Positions 1 to 7,926 of a stretch of 64,000 bases of DNA are shown here, piece by piece. The DNA comes from Nocardiopsis ganjiahuensis DSM 45031. GTDB lineage: Bacteria; Actinomycetota; Actinomycetes; Streptosporangiales; Streptosporangiaceae. The translations under genes were made by a program, and so were the position numbers. The notes under the pieces were generated by a model that did no database searches, had not been told where the DNA came from, and was given only the letters and a program-made list of their open reading frames with translations. The stretch is taken from NCBI RefSeq assembly GCF_000341085.1, contig NZ_ANBA01000012.1, positions 1 to 64,000 of the forward strand, read 5' to 3'. Position 1 is the stretch's first letter. Each line of letters starts with the position of its first letter.

Positions 1-44
1 CCCCCACCGGGCAGGTCACTTCCGTAAGCGCGGCGTCCAGCTGC

Positions 45-80
45 GAAGATGAAGACTTCCTCACGTCCGCTTCATGCTGG
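45..80 (+). promoter_or_regulatory. Candidate response-regulator site, copy A
   Basis: A 36-base element that begins GAAGATGA and carries CCTCA and TCATG cores, so that TCA recurs after 11 bases. A related element occurs at 2911-2946 (23 of 36 positions identical, including GAAGATGA, CCTCA and TCATG in register). OmpR/PhoB-type regulators bind head-to-tail repeats with an 11-base period. The two copies stand in front of the sensor-kinase operon and of the DUF4956/VTC operon. Binding by the response regulator at 2169-2828 is an inference. Confidence 0.5.
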
Positions 81-110
81 CGCCGTCTTCCTCGAGGAAG
101 CTCGACCTTT

Positions 111-500
111 ATGAGATCACCTCTGGTGCCGCTGGCCGTCGGGGCGCTGACGATCGTGCTCGTCACGGCCGCCGCCCTGCTCTGGGCGATGTTCCTGCGC
201 GACCCCGACCCCGGACCCGCCGCGGAGGTGGTGGTCGGCGAGTCCCCCGATGCCGGCACCGCCGAGCCCTCCGACGAGGGCGTGGTCGGCGCTCCCCCTC
301 CGGTTACGGACGGAAGCGGGGAGAACGCCTCCGAGAGCCCCTCTCCCGAGTCTTCACCCGACCCCGCGCCGACGGGGTTCCCCTTCGACTGCCTCGACGG
401 GGACACGAACCACGAGGCCTGGGGCGAGGACCAGTGGGACGACTGGTGGGAGGCCTGCATGGACGCGCGGTACGAGAACGGGGACGACGATGACGACTGA
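111..500 (+). CDS. Small membrane-anchored acidic protein, unknown function
   Basis: A 129-residue protein with a short basic start, one hydrophobic segment at about residues 7-29 (signal anchor), and then a Pro/Glu/Asp/Ser-rich extracytoplasmic tail. A Trp-rich stretch (AWGEDQWDDWWEA) precedes a terminal run of five Asp. GAGGAAG lies upstream of the ATG at a long spacing. The last 11 bases overlap the start of the sensor kinase gene, so the two are probably translationally coupled. It may be an accessory protein for the sensor at the membrane, but I recognise no family. The odd Trp/Asp C terminus could be a metal or envelope sensor; that is speculation. Confidence 0.65.
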   Translation: MRSPLVPLAVGALTIVLVTAAALLWAMFLRDPDPGPAAEVVVGESPDAGTAEPSDEGVVGAPPPVTDGSGENASESPSPESSPDPAPTGFPFDCLDGDTNHEAWGEDQWDDWWEACMDARYENGDDDDD

Positions 501-2172
501 GCGCCCCCACGGGTCACACGGTGCGGATCCCGACGCCACCACCGTGCACGTCCCGGTCGGCGGGTCCGGGCCCGGAGGTTCCCCTGCCGGGCACGACGGC
601 CCGTCGGGCCACACCTCGCTCTTCCCCACGCTGGTCATGCGCGGGCCCCAGCCCGAACTCCCCCAGCGTCGCCGGGTGCCCGCCCGGCTCCTCATCATGG
701 TGTGGGTGGTCCTGCTCATGGCCGCCGTCCTCGTGCTGGTCAACGTCGTCACCTGGAGCGCCCTGACCGCCCGGACCGACGAGCGGGTCGACCGGGCCCT
801 CGCCCAGGAGATCGCCGAGTTCCAGGAGTTCGCGGCGGTCGGCGTCGATCCCGAGACCGGGGAGGCCTTCACCGGGGTCGCCCCCCTCATCCGGGTCCAC
901 CTGGAGCGCCAGTACCCCGAGGACTCCGAGATCCTCTTCGGCTGGGTCGAGGAACCGGACGCGGCCGGAGAGGCGGGGCAGGCCGAGGGACAGTCGGCCT
1001 CACGCGGCGACCGGGGCGCGGCCGACCCCGACCCCGGGCGCATCCGCCAGGGGCAGGAGCCGCCGTACGACCTGTCCGCCGATCCGGGCTCGGTCGAAGC
1101 CGTCCTGGACTCCCCCGACGCCCGCGGCGTGCTGGACACCCCGGCGGGGCCGGTCGAATGGGAGAAGATCCGCGCGCTTCCGCCGGAGGGCGGCAGCGGC
1201 CCGGCCGGGTGGTTCGTGATCGGCTACTTCACCGCGCAGGACGACGACACGACCGCCGGAACCATGGGAACCCTCGTGTTGGTGAGCGTGCTCGGCCTGG
1301 TCGCCGCCGCCACCGCCGCCTGGTGGGTGGCCGGGCGCATCCTCGCCCCGGTCCGGCTGGTCCGGCAGACCGCCGCGGAGATCTCCGAGGAGGACCTCAC
1401 CCAGCGCATCGAGGTGTCCGGACGCGACGACATCGCGGCACTGGCCGAACAGTTCAACAGCATGCTGGACCGCCTGGAGGGGGCGTTCACCTCGCAGCGC
1501 CGGTTCGTCGACGACGCCGGCCACGAGCTGCGCACCCCCATCACGATCGTGCGCGGTCACCTGGAGCTCATGGGCGACGACCCCGGGGAGCGCCGTGAGG
1601 TGGTCCGGCTGGTCACCGACGAGCTGGACCGGATGGGCCGCATCGTCGAGGACCTGCTGCTGCTCGCCAAGGCCCAGCAGCCCGACTTCGTCCGCCCCGA
1701 ACCCGTCTCCCTGGCCGAGCTCACCAGTGACATCGACGCCAAGGTCCGCCGGCTCGGCGACCGGGACTGGCGGCTGGAGGCCCTGGCCGAGGAGACCGTG
1801 CGGCTGGACCCGCAGCGCGTCACCCAGGCGATGGTGCAGCTCGCGGCCAACGCCGTGCGGCACACCGCCCCCGGTTCCACCCTGCGGATCGGTTCGCGGA
1901 CCAGCGGTTCCGAGGTGCGCCTGTGGGTGGCCGACCAGGGGCCCGGCATCCCCGTCGAGGAGCAGGGCCGCATCTTCGAACGCTTCTCCCGAGGCGGGCG
2001 CACCGCACGCGGTGAGCGCGGCGCCGGGCTCGGCCTGGCCATCGTCCGGGCCATCGCCGAGGCGCACCACGGCCGGGTGGACCTGCGCTCGGCCCCCGGC
2101 GCCGGCTCCACCTTCACCCTCGTCATCCCCTGCGTCCCCGCCGACAGCCGCATTGGAAGGGAACACCTGTGA
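490..2172 (+). CDS. Two-component sensor histidine kinase
   Basis: A 560-residue membrane sensor kinase. After a 65-residue Gly/Pro-rich cytoplasmic tail comes TM1 (about 68-90), an extracytoplasmic domain of roughly 165 residues, TM2 (about 258-280), HAMP (about 281-333), and HisKA with the H-box around His345 (GHELRTP). The HATPase domain has an N-box at Asn454 (ANAVRH), DQGPGIP, FERFSRG and GLGLAI. It phosphorylates the response regulator encoded next, whose GTG overlaps its stop codon (GTGA). The ATG at 490 was chosen because upstream in-frame sequence belongs to the preceding gene. The ligand is unknown. The sensor domain carries an acidic and Gln-rich insertion and shows no named domain. 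Confidence 0.93.
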   Translation: MTTERPHGSHGADPDATTVHVPVGGSGPGGSPAGHDGPSGHTSLFPTLVMRGPQPELPQRRRVPARLLIMVWVVLLMAAVLVLVNVVTWSALTARTDERVDRALAQEIAEFQEFAAVGVDPETGEAFTGVAPLIRVHLERQYPEDSEILFGWVEEPDAAGEAGQAEGQSASRGDRGAADPDPGRIRQGQEPPYDLSADPGSVEAVLDSPDARGVLDTPAGPVEWEKIRALPPEGGSGPAGWFVIGYFTAQDDDTTAGTMGTLVLVSVLGLVAAATAAWWVAGRILAPVRLVRQTAAEISEEDLTQRIEVSGRDDIAALAEQFNSMLDRLEGAFTSQRRFVDDAGHELRTPITIVRGHLELMGDDPGERREVVRLVTDELDRMGRIVEDLLLLAKAQQPDFVRPEPVSLAELTSDIDAKVRRLGDRDWRLEALAEETVRLDPQRVTQAMVQLAANAVRHTAPGSTLRIGSRTSGSEVRLWVADQGPGIPVEEQGRIFERFSRGGRTARGERGAGLGLAIVRAIAEAHHGRVDLRSAPGAGSTFTLVIPCVPADSRIGREHL

Positions 2173-2828
2173 GCCGGGTACTCATCGTCGAGGACGAGGA
2201 GCGGATCGCCTCGTTCGTCCAGAAGGGCCTGACCGCCAGCGGGTTCACCACCACGGTGGTGGGCACCGGCGCGGAGGCCGTGGACTACGCCGTCACCGGC
2301 GGGTTCGACCTGATGCTGCTGGACCTGGGACTGCCGGACACCGACGGCTTCGACGTGCTCCGCCGGGTGCGGTCCCTGGGTGTGGACGTCCCGGTGGTGA
2401 TCCTGACCGCGCGGGACGGGGTGCGGGACACCGTGACGGGACTGGAGATCGGTGCCGACGACTACGTCACCAAGCCGTTCAGGTTCGAGGAGCTCCTGGC
2501 CCGGGTCCGGCTGCGGATGCGTACGGAGCGCACGGCCGACCTGACGGTGCTGCGCGCGGGCGGGCTGTCCCTGGACCTGCGGACCCGCCGGGTGTCGGTG
2601 GGTGAGGACTCGGTGGACCTCACCGCTCGGGAGTTCGCCCTGCTGGAGCTGCTCATGCGGCACCCGGGGCAGGTCATGACCCGGCAGCAGATGCTGTCGC
2701 ACGTGTGGGGCTACGACTACGACCCGGGGTCCAACGTGGTGGACGTGTTCGTGCGCGCGCTGCGCCGCAAGGTGGGTCCGGAGCGCATCGTGACGGTGCG
2801 GGGCATGGGGTACCGGCTGACCGGGTGA
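2169..2828 (+). CDS. OmpR/PhoB-family response regulator
   Basis: A 219-residue regulator. The receiver domain (1-115) has acidic residues 8-10, phospho-acceptor Asp52 (LLDLGLPD) and Lys102 (YVTKPF). The C-terminal winged-helix domain (about 125-218) has the typical DLTAREFALLELLM and VDVFVRALRRKVG segments. The gene starts with GTG and overlaps the kinase stop by 4 bases, so the two form one operon. The matching elements at 45-80 and 2911-2946 suggest that it controls its own operon and the DUF4956/VTC pair downstream; this is inferred from position and the 11-base repeat. Confidence 0.94.
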   Translation: MSRVLIVEDEERIASFVQKGLTASGFTTTVVGTGAEAVDYAVTGGFDLMLLDLGLPDTDGFDVLRRVRSLGVDVPVVILTARDGVRDTVTGLEIGADDYVTKPFRFEELLARVRLRMRTERTADLTVLRAGGLSLDLRTRRVSVGEDSVDLTAREFALLELLMRHPGQVMTRQQMLSHVWGYDYDPGSNVVDVFVRALRRKVGPERIVTVRGMGYRLTG

Positions 2829-2858
2829 CCGGTCCGGCAGGGGTGACCGGTCCGGCAG
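2823..2858 (+). repeat. Perfect 18-base tandem duplication at the stop codon
   Basis: GGGTGACCGGTCCGGCAG occurs twice back to back, spanning the end of the response-regulator gene. A degenerate GGTGAGGCAGGGGTGAC continues to about 2897. This looks like slippage or duplication near the 3' end. No function is evident. Confidence 0.8.
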
Positions 2859-2910
2859 GGCAGGGATGGCCGGGTCGGCCGGTGAGGCAGGGGTGACAGC
2901 CCCGCCCTCC

Positions 2911-2946
2911 GAAGATGAGGGTTCCCTCATGCGGCGCTCATGGAGG
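2911..2946 (+). promoter_or_regulatory. Candidate response-regulator site, copy B
   Basis: The second copy of the element at 45-80: GAAGATGA, then CCTCA and TCATG cores 11 bases apart. It ends 28 bases before the start codon of the DUF4956 gene. This placement implies that the two-component system upstream regulates the DUF4956/VTC pair. Confidence 0.5.
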
Positions 2947-2974
2947 CCTCACCGGCGCTGCCCACGATGGTCAC

Positions 2975-3583
2975 ATGTTCTGGTTCGCTCTGGCGGTCGA
3001 CCTGACCGCGATCACGGTGTTGTCCTACGCCCTCTACTTCCGCCGGCACGGCCGGCGGGACCTGGTGCTCGCCTACGTGGCACTCAACGTCGGCATCTTC
3101 GCGGTGGTGTCGATGCTGACCCAGCAGGAGGTGGGCCTGGCGGTCGGCTTCGGCCTGTTCGGGGTGCTGTCGATCCTGCGGCTGCGCTCGGACCTGATCA
3201 GCCAGGGGGAGATCGGCTACTACTTCGTGGCGATCGCCCTCGGCCTGGTGAACGCGGTGGCAGCGCCGGCGCCGTGGCTCATGCTGGGGCTGAACGCCCT
3301 GCTGCTGGGCGCCCTGTACGCGGCCGGGCATCCGAAGCTGCTGGCCCGCACCCAGCGGCGGATCATGACCCTGGACGTGGTGCACGAGGACCCGGTGGCC
3401 CTCCGACAGGACCTGGAGGGCCGGCTGCGCGGACGGGTGCGGCACGTGGACGTCACCGAGGTCGACTACGTACGCGACCTCATGGTGGTGGACGTGCGCT
3501 TCCAGGAGCCGAAGCTGGGCGCGGTCCCCGGCCCGTCCTCCGAACGCCGTCGGCCGATGCCCGCATGGTGGGGTGACCGTTGA
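2975..3583 (+). CDS. DUF4956 multi-pass membrane protein
   Basis: A 202-residue protein. The N-terminal half has about four membrane segments (from MFWFALAVDL to roughly residue 120), including the LFGVLSILRLRSDLISQGEIGYYF-type signature of DUF4956. The C-terminal half is a soluble domain of about 80 residues (RHVDVTEVDYVRDLMVVDVRF) that resembles the cytoplasmic domain of such proteins. The ATG at 2975 was preferred over an in-frame ATG at 2915 because the latter lies inside the regulatory element. Its stop overlaps the TTG start of the VTC gene by 4 bases. DUF4956 and VTC-domain proteins are commonly neighbours; the pair may act in polyphosphate or cell-envelope work. Confidence 0.88.
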   Translation: MFWFALAVDLTAITVLSYALYFRRHGRRDLVLAYVALNVGIFAVVSMLTQQEVGLAVGFGLFGVLSILRLRSDLISQGEIGYYFVAIALGLVNAVAAPAPWLMLGLNALLLGALYAAGHPKLLARTQRRIMTLDVVHEDPVALRQDLEGRLRGRVRHVDVTEVDYVRDLMVVDVRFQEPKLGAVPGPSSERRRPMPAWWGDR

Positions 3584-4428
3584 GCCTCGACTTCTCCCCC
3601 GCCGGCCCCTCCCCCGCCGCCGGGTCGGCCGAGAGGCCGCCCGGCCTGGAACGGCTGCGGCCCGTGTCCCTGGCCGAGATCAACGAACGCGCCGCGCTGG
3701 TCACCCGCACCTGCCGCAAGTACCTGCTCCCCGCCGAGCTGCTGCCCGCCCTGTTCGCCGGGTCGGAACGGGGGTTCGGGGTGCTGGAGATCGACGGCCG
3801 TACGTCCTTCCTGTACTCGTCCACCTACCTGGACACCCCGGACCTGCGGACCTTCCACGACCACCGGCAGGGTCGGCGGCTGCGCTACAAGGTGCGCACC
3901 CGCACCTACGTGGAGACCCGTACGAGGATGTTCGAGGTGAAGCTGAAGGGCTCCCGCGGGATCACCGACAAGGTGCGCATCGAGCTGCCCATGGACGCCC
4001 CCGTCGACCGGCTGACCTGGCGCACCCGGGACTTCCTGGACCGGTCGCTGAGCCACTGCCGCCTGACCCCGCCGGACGTCCTGCTGCCCTCCGCGGTGAC
4101 CGACTACCGGCGGACCACGGTGGTGGCCCTCTCCGGGGAGGAGCGGATGACCGTGGACCACGGCCTGGTCGGGTACCGCGGCGACTGGGAGGTGCGGATG
4201 CGGCCGGACGTGGTCCTGCTGGAGGTCAAGACCCGGGGCGGCCTGACCGCCACGGAACGGCGGCTGCACGAGCTCGGTGTGCGCGAGGCCCGGTTCAGCA
4301 AGTACGCGGCCGCGCTGGCCGCCCTCGAACCGAACCTGCGCGGCAACCGCTGGCACCGCGCGATGGGCCACTGCATGGGCTGGCCGACCCCTGTGCGCCC
4401 GCACGGAACCGCAGGTCAGAGCGACTGA
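3580..4428 (+). CDS. VTC-domain protein (polyphosphate polymerase-like)
   Basis: A 282-residue soluble protein with a VTC domain. Basic and acidic strands line the expected tunnel: RRLRYKVRTRTY, FEVKLKGSRG, DKVRIELP, WEVRMRPDVVLLEVKTRG. The conserved ExK and R-x-R patterns are visible. In yeast this fold makes polyphosphate from ATP; the role of bacterial homologues is less certain. It starts with TTG inside a TTGA overlap with the DUF4956 stop, so the two proteins probably act together. A parS site and a strong terminator follow. Confidence 0.87.
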   Translation: MSLDFSPAGPSPAAGSAERPPGLERLRPVSLAEINERAALVTRTCRKYLLPAELLPALFAGSERGFGVLEIDGRTSFLYSSTYLDTPDLRTFHDHRQGRRLRYKVRTRTYVETRTRMFEVKLKGSRGITDKVRIELPMDAPVDRLTWRTRDFLDRSLSHCRLTPPDVLLPSAVTDYRRTTVVALSGEERMTVDHGLVGYRGDWEVRMRPDVVLLEVKTRGGLTATERRLHELGVREARFSKYAAALAALEPNLRGNRWHRAMGHCMGWPTPVRPHGTAGQSD

Positions 4429-4440
4429 CGGAAACCCTGG

Positions 4441-4458
4441 GTGTTTCACGTGAAACAC
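4441..4458. other. parS: parS, ParB-binding centromere site
   Basis: GTGTTTCACGTGAAACAC is an 18-base perfect palindrome that contains the canonical 16-base parS (TGTTTCACGTGAAACA). It lies in the gap after the VTC gene. Bacterial ParB binds such sites, which cluster near oriC. I saw no second exact copy in the window. Confidence 0.93.
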
Positions 4459-4498
4459 CGGGCGACCTGTTCCTGACCCCGCTCCCGGAACGGCAAGC

Positions 4499-4532
4499 GG
4501 CCGCCGCCTCGTAACCGGTCGAGGCGGCGGCC
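4499..4532 (+). terminator. Intrinsic terminator hairpin after the VTC gene
   Basis: A perfect 13-base-pair stem (GGCCGCCGCCTCG with its complement), loop TAACCGGT, without a strong U tract. It closes the two-component/DUF4956/VTC transcript. The rest of the gap up to 4717 holds no recognisable gene. Confidence 0.75.
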
Positions 4533-4717
4533 TTCGCCGTGAGCCCTCTCCCGCTACAAGAGGGAGTCCGCGGCACTCACAATGGTCGCACCCCGCACCC
4601 CCCAGGTCCAGACCGGTGGCCGTGGTCGGCCGCGGGCGAAGCGGCGCGGGGACCGCGAACCGGGCCGTGCGGGGTCCGCGGACCGGTGGGCGCGGCCCTC
4701 CGCGAACCGGGCCCGGG

Positions 4718-6868
4718 TCAGTCGGTGGGGCGCAGGTCCAGCCCTCTGAGCAGCTGGGCGTTGAGGGCGACGATGATCGTGGACAGGCTCATCAGCACCG
4801 CGCCGACCGCCGGGGCGAGCACGATCCCGACCGGAGCCAGCACACCGGCGGCCAGCGGGACCGCGGCGATGTTGTACCCGGCGGCCCACACCAGGTTCTG
4901 GATCATCTTCCGGTACCCGGCCTTCGACAGCCTGCGCACGGAGACCACCCCGCGCGGGTCGTCCGAGGCCAGGACCACACCGGCGGACTCGATGGCCACG
5001 TCGGTCCCGGCGCCGATGGCGACGCCCACGTCCGCGCGGGCCAGGGCCGGTGCGTCGTTGACCCCGTCGCCGACCATCGCGACCCGGTGGCCGCGCTCCT
5101 GGAGGTCGCGGACGACGGCGTCCTTCTGGTCCGGCAGCACCTGGGCGAACACCTCGTCCAGGCCGAGTTTCCGGGCGACCTCGTCCGCGACGTTGCGGGC
5201 GTCGCCGGTCACCATCGCCACACGCACCCCCTGTGCCTGGAGCCGGCGGACCGCGGAGGCCGACTCGGGGCGGACCTCGTCGGCCAGGGACAGTGCTCCG
5301 ATCACCGATCCGTCGGCCACGACGTGCAGGACGGTGGCGCCCCGGTCGCGCCAGGGGCCGGTGCTCCGCGCCAGGTCGGCGGGTTCGTCGGCGCCGAGGG
5401 AGTCCAGCAGCGCGGGACCGCCCACGTGCACCTCCGTTCCTTCGACGGTGGCACGGACCCCGTGTCCGGTCAGGGAGCGGAAGTCGGCGGCCTCGGGCAC
5501 CGGGCCCACGGCACGGGCGGCCCGGACGATCGCCTTGGCCAGCGGGTGCTCGGAGTCGGCCTCGACCGCCCCGGCCAGGGCCAGGACCCGCTCCTCGGAC
5601 TGTCCGCCGACGGCGGCGGTACCGGTGACCGCAGGGGCGCCCTTGGTCAGGGTTCCGGTCTTGTCGAAGAGCACCGTGTCCACGAGCCGGGTGCGCTCCA
5701 GCGCCAGCCGGTCCTTGACCAGGATGCCGTTGCGCGCCGACAGGGTCGTGGAGATCGCGATGACCAGCGGGATGGCCAGCCCCAGCGCGTGGGGGCAGGC
5801 GATGACCAGCACCGTGACGGTCCGTTCGACGGCCTGGCTGCCGTCGCCGAGCACGAGGCCCCAGACGACGGCGGTGATCACGGCGGCGGTCAGGGCGAAC
5901 CAGAACAGCAGCGCTGCGGCCCGGTCGGCCAGCGCCTGCGAACGCGACCTGGACTCCTGTGCCTCGCTGACCAGGCGCTGGATCCCGGCGAGGGTGGTGT
6001 CGTCACCGACCGCGTCCACCCGCACGCGAACGGTGGAGTCGGTGGCGACGGTCCCGGCGACCACGCGGTCGCCCTCGGCGCGGGTGACCGTGCGGGACTC
6101 TCCGGTGATCATGGACTCGTCCACGGCGGCACTGCCCCGGACGACGGTGCCGTCGGCGGGGACCCGGCCGCCGGAGCGGACCAGGACGGTGTCCCCGGAG
6201 CCCAGCTCGGCGGCGGGGACCTCCTCGATCCCGCCGTCGGGGCCGACGCGTTCGGCGCGGTCCGGCAGCAGGGCGGCGAGGGCCTCCAGCGCCCCGGAGG
6301 CCTGGCCGAGGGCGCGCATCTCCAGCCAGTGGCCGAGGAGCATCACCACGACCAGGAGGACCAGCTCCCACCAGAAGTCGAGTTCCGGTCCGACGACCCC
6401 GAAGGTGGCGAGCGTGCTCGACCCGAAGGCCACGGTGATCGCCATCGCGACCAGGGTCATCATCCCGGGCCTGCGGGCGCCCAGCTCCGCGGGGACCCCG
6501 GCGAGGAACGGCCAGCCTCCGTAGAGGTAGACGACGGTGCCCAGGAGCGGAGCCACCCAGGTGAGCCCTTCGGGTACGTGGTAACCGAGCCACCCGGAGA
6601 TCATGTGGCTGGTGAACACCACGGGCACGCTCAGGAGCAGGCTCCACCAGAACCGGGTGCGGAACATCGCGGCGTGGTCCCCGTGCCCGCCGTGGCCACC
6701 GTGCCCGCTGTGAGCGTCGTGCCCGCTGTGAGCCCCCTCACCGCGCCCGTCGTGGCCGCCGTGTCCATCGTGGGCCTCCACGCCGTGGACGCCGTGCCCG
6801 TCGTGGGCCTCAACGCCGTGTCCCCCGCTGTCCCCGTCCTGCTCGGGACCGTGCTGACCTGTACTCAT
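4718..6868 (-). CDS. copB: CopB-type copper-exporting P1B ATPase
   Basis: A 716-residue heavy-metal ATPase. Residues 1-65 are a His/Gly/Asp-rich leader with about 15 His in place of a CxxC HMA domain. The actuator motif TGES is at 255-258, the CPH metal-site motif in the sixth TM helix at 358-360, the phosphorylation motif DKTGT at 402-406, followed by SEHPLAKA and GDGVNDAPAL. CPH plus a His-rich N terminus is characteristic of the CopB (P1B-3) group, which exports copper or silver. GGAGGGGA precedes the ATG. Two CsoR-like operators lie just upstream, so copper-induced expression is expected. No csoR or copper chaperone gene is present nearby. Confidence 0.95.
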   Translation of the reverse strand: MSTGQHGPEQDGDSGGHGVEAHDGHGVHGVEAHDGHGGHDGRGEGAHSGHDAHSGHGGHGGHGDHAAMFRTRFWWSLLLSVPVVFTSHMISGWLGYHVPEGLTWVAPLLGTVVYLYGGWPFLAGVPAELGARRPGMMTLVAMAITVAFGSSTLATFGVVGPELDFWWELVLLVVVMLLGHWLEMRALGQASGALEALAALLPDRAERVGPDGGIEEVPAAELGSGDTVLVRSGGRVPADGTVVRGSAAVDESMITGESRTVTRAEGDRVVAGTVATDSTVRVRVDAVGDDTTLAGIQRLVSEAQESRSRSQALADRAAALLFWFALTAAVITAVVWGLVLGDGSQAVERTVTVLVIACPHALGLAIPLVIAISTTLSARNGILVKDRLALERTRLVDTVLFDKTGTLTKGAPAVTGTAAVGGQSEERVLALAGAVEADSEHPLAKAIVRAARAVGPVPEAADFRSLTGHGVRATVEGTEVHVGGPALLDSLGADEPADLARSTGPWRDRGATVLHVVADGSVIGALSLADEVRPESASAVRRLQAQGVRVAMVTGDARNVADEVARKLGLDEVFAQVLPDQKDAVVRDLQERGHRVAMVGDGVNDAPALARADVGVAIGAGTDVAIESAGVVLASDDPRGVVSVRRLSKAGYRKMIQNLVWAAGYNIAAVPLAAGVLAPVGIVLAPAVGAVLMSLSTIIVALNAQLLRGLDLRPTD

Positions 6869-6892
6869 GTCGACTCCCCTCCGTTCTCAAAA

Positions 6893-6909
6893 ATACCCGC
6901 CTGGGGTAT
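6893..6909. promoter_or_regulatory. CsoR-like copper operator, promoter-proximal
   Basis: Inverted repeat ATACCC-N5-GGGTAT, 24 bases upstream of the copB ATG. CsoR-family repressors bind this kind of TACCC...GGGTA palindrome and release it on Cu(I) binding. Confidence 0.75.
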
Positions 6910-6954
6910 CTGATACACGGACGTCCGCCTGGTCCGCGCGCCCTAGGAACACAT

Positions 6955-6971
6955 ATACCCCCTAGGGGTAT
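6955..6971. promoter_or_regulatory. CsoR-like copper operator, distal
   Basis: ATACCCCCTAGGGGTAT: arms ATACCCC and GGGGTAT around CTA. It is 62 bases from the proximal copy, close to six helical turns, which would suit cooperative binding by the tetrameric repressor. Confidence 0.78.
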
Positions 6972-7044
6972 TCCTGACAAGACCCCGGACACGGGAAACG
7001 CCCGCCGGAGAGTCCGACGGGCGTTCTTCGGTGACGCGTGGAAT

Positions 7045-7926
7045 CTAGGGCGCGGCCTCGGTCTCGCGGCCGTACCAGGGCCACCACTGCACGGTGCGGC
7101 CGTGCGGGATCATCCGGTCCAGGCGGATCGTGAGCCTCAGCGCGAAGCCGCCCGCGATCATCCCGGCCAGCAGGTCCGTGAACCAGTGGAAGTGCAGGTA
7201 GACCGACACGGTCGACTGCAGGAGCGCGATGCCCACGATGCAGTAGGCCAACCGTTTGATGATGTGCGGCCGGGCCGCGCCGAACCTGATGATGAGGAAC
7301 AGCACCAGCCCGTAGATGAGGATCGCGTTGGCCCCGTGCCCGGAGGGGAAGGCGACGTTGCCCGGCCCCATGAAGAAGTCCGGGTCGTAGTGCTTGGCGT
7401 GGCCCCGGCTGAACAGCAGCTTCATCACGGAGACCATCGACATCATCCCGAAGACGCCGCCCGCCCCCAGGATGATCGGTCTCCAACTGCGGTGCCAGTA
7501 GGCCAGCTGGAGTGTGGTCACGCCCAGGACCGGCAGAGCCACGTAACGGGAGGCCACGTTGTCCGGCCAGAAGATGAGCGGCTCGCGCAGCAGGTCCCAG
7601 TAGGGCCGCGGGAACTCGTTCAGGAACTTGTCGACCGGATGAAGAGGCCCCGCGGCCAGCATCGTCATGACGATCAGCGCCACGAAGAGCATGATCGCGA
7701 TCCGGTCCGAGGCGAGCCCCCATGCGATCTCGCTCACACTCGGCCACTTGACCGCGCGCACGACGGGCGGCCCCGGCGCGTGCTCCTTGGCCCGCACCAC
7801 GGGAATGGGGCCGCTGTAGGGGCCGGGGTCGGGCCTGCGCCGTTCCGGCTCCTGCGGCTCTTCCGGCTCGTGCGGCGTTGTCAACTGTCTGGACCGCGCA
7901 TGCCGGGTCCTCGAAGAATGCGTCAT
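7045..7926 (-). CDS. PAP2-superfamily membrane phosphatase
   Basis: A 293-residue protein: a Pro/Glu-rich cytoplasmic N terminus of about 65 residues, then about six membrane helices. The three PAP2 motifs are readable: KLLFSRGHAKH (degenerate motif 1), FPSGHGA (motif 2) and a STVSVYLHFHWFTDLLAG segment (motif 3, with His and Asp). Family members dephosphorylate lipid pyrophosphates or phosphatidic acid at the membrane. The gene lies downstream of nothing on its strand and is followed by copB on the same strand, but with the copper operators in between, so it is probably a separate unit. Substrate unknown. Confidence 0.86.
   Translation of the reverse strand: MTHSSRTRHARSRQLTTPHEPEEPQEPERRRPDPGPYSGPIPVVRAKEHAPGPPVVRAVKWPSVSEIAWGLASDRIAIMLFVALIVMTMLAAGPLHPVDKFLNEFPRPYWDLLREPLIFWPDNVASRYVALPVLGVTTLQLAYWHRSWRPIILGAGGVFGMMSMVSVMKLLFSRGHAKHYDPDFFMGPGNVAFPSGHGANAILIYGLVLFLIIRFGAARPHIIKRLAYCIVGIALLQSTVSVYLHFHWFTDLLAGMIAGGFALRLTIRLDRMIPHGRTVQWWPWYGRETEAAP

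Noticed and set aside
2823..2897. The GGTGACCGGTCCGGCAG repeats as a regulator site
   Set aside because: They are a tandem duplication across a stop codon, without the spacing or copy elsewhere that a binding site would need.
4616..6913. A 765-codon open frame on the plus strand
   Set aside because: Antisense to copB, whose P-type ATPase motifs are complete.
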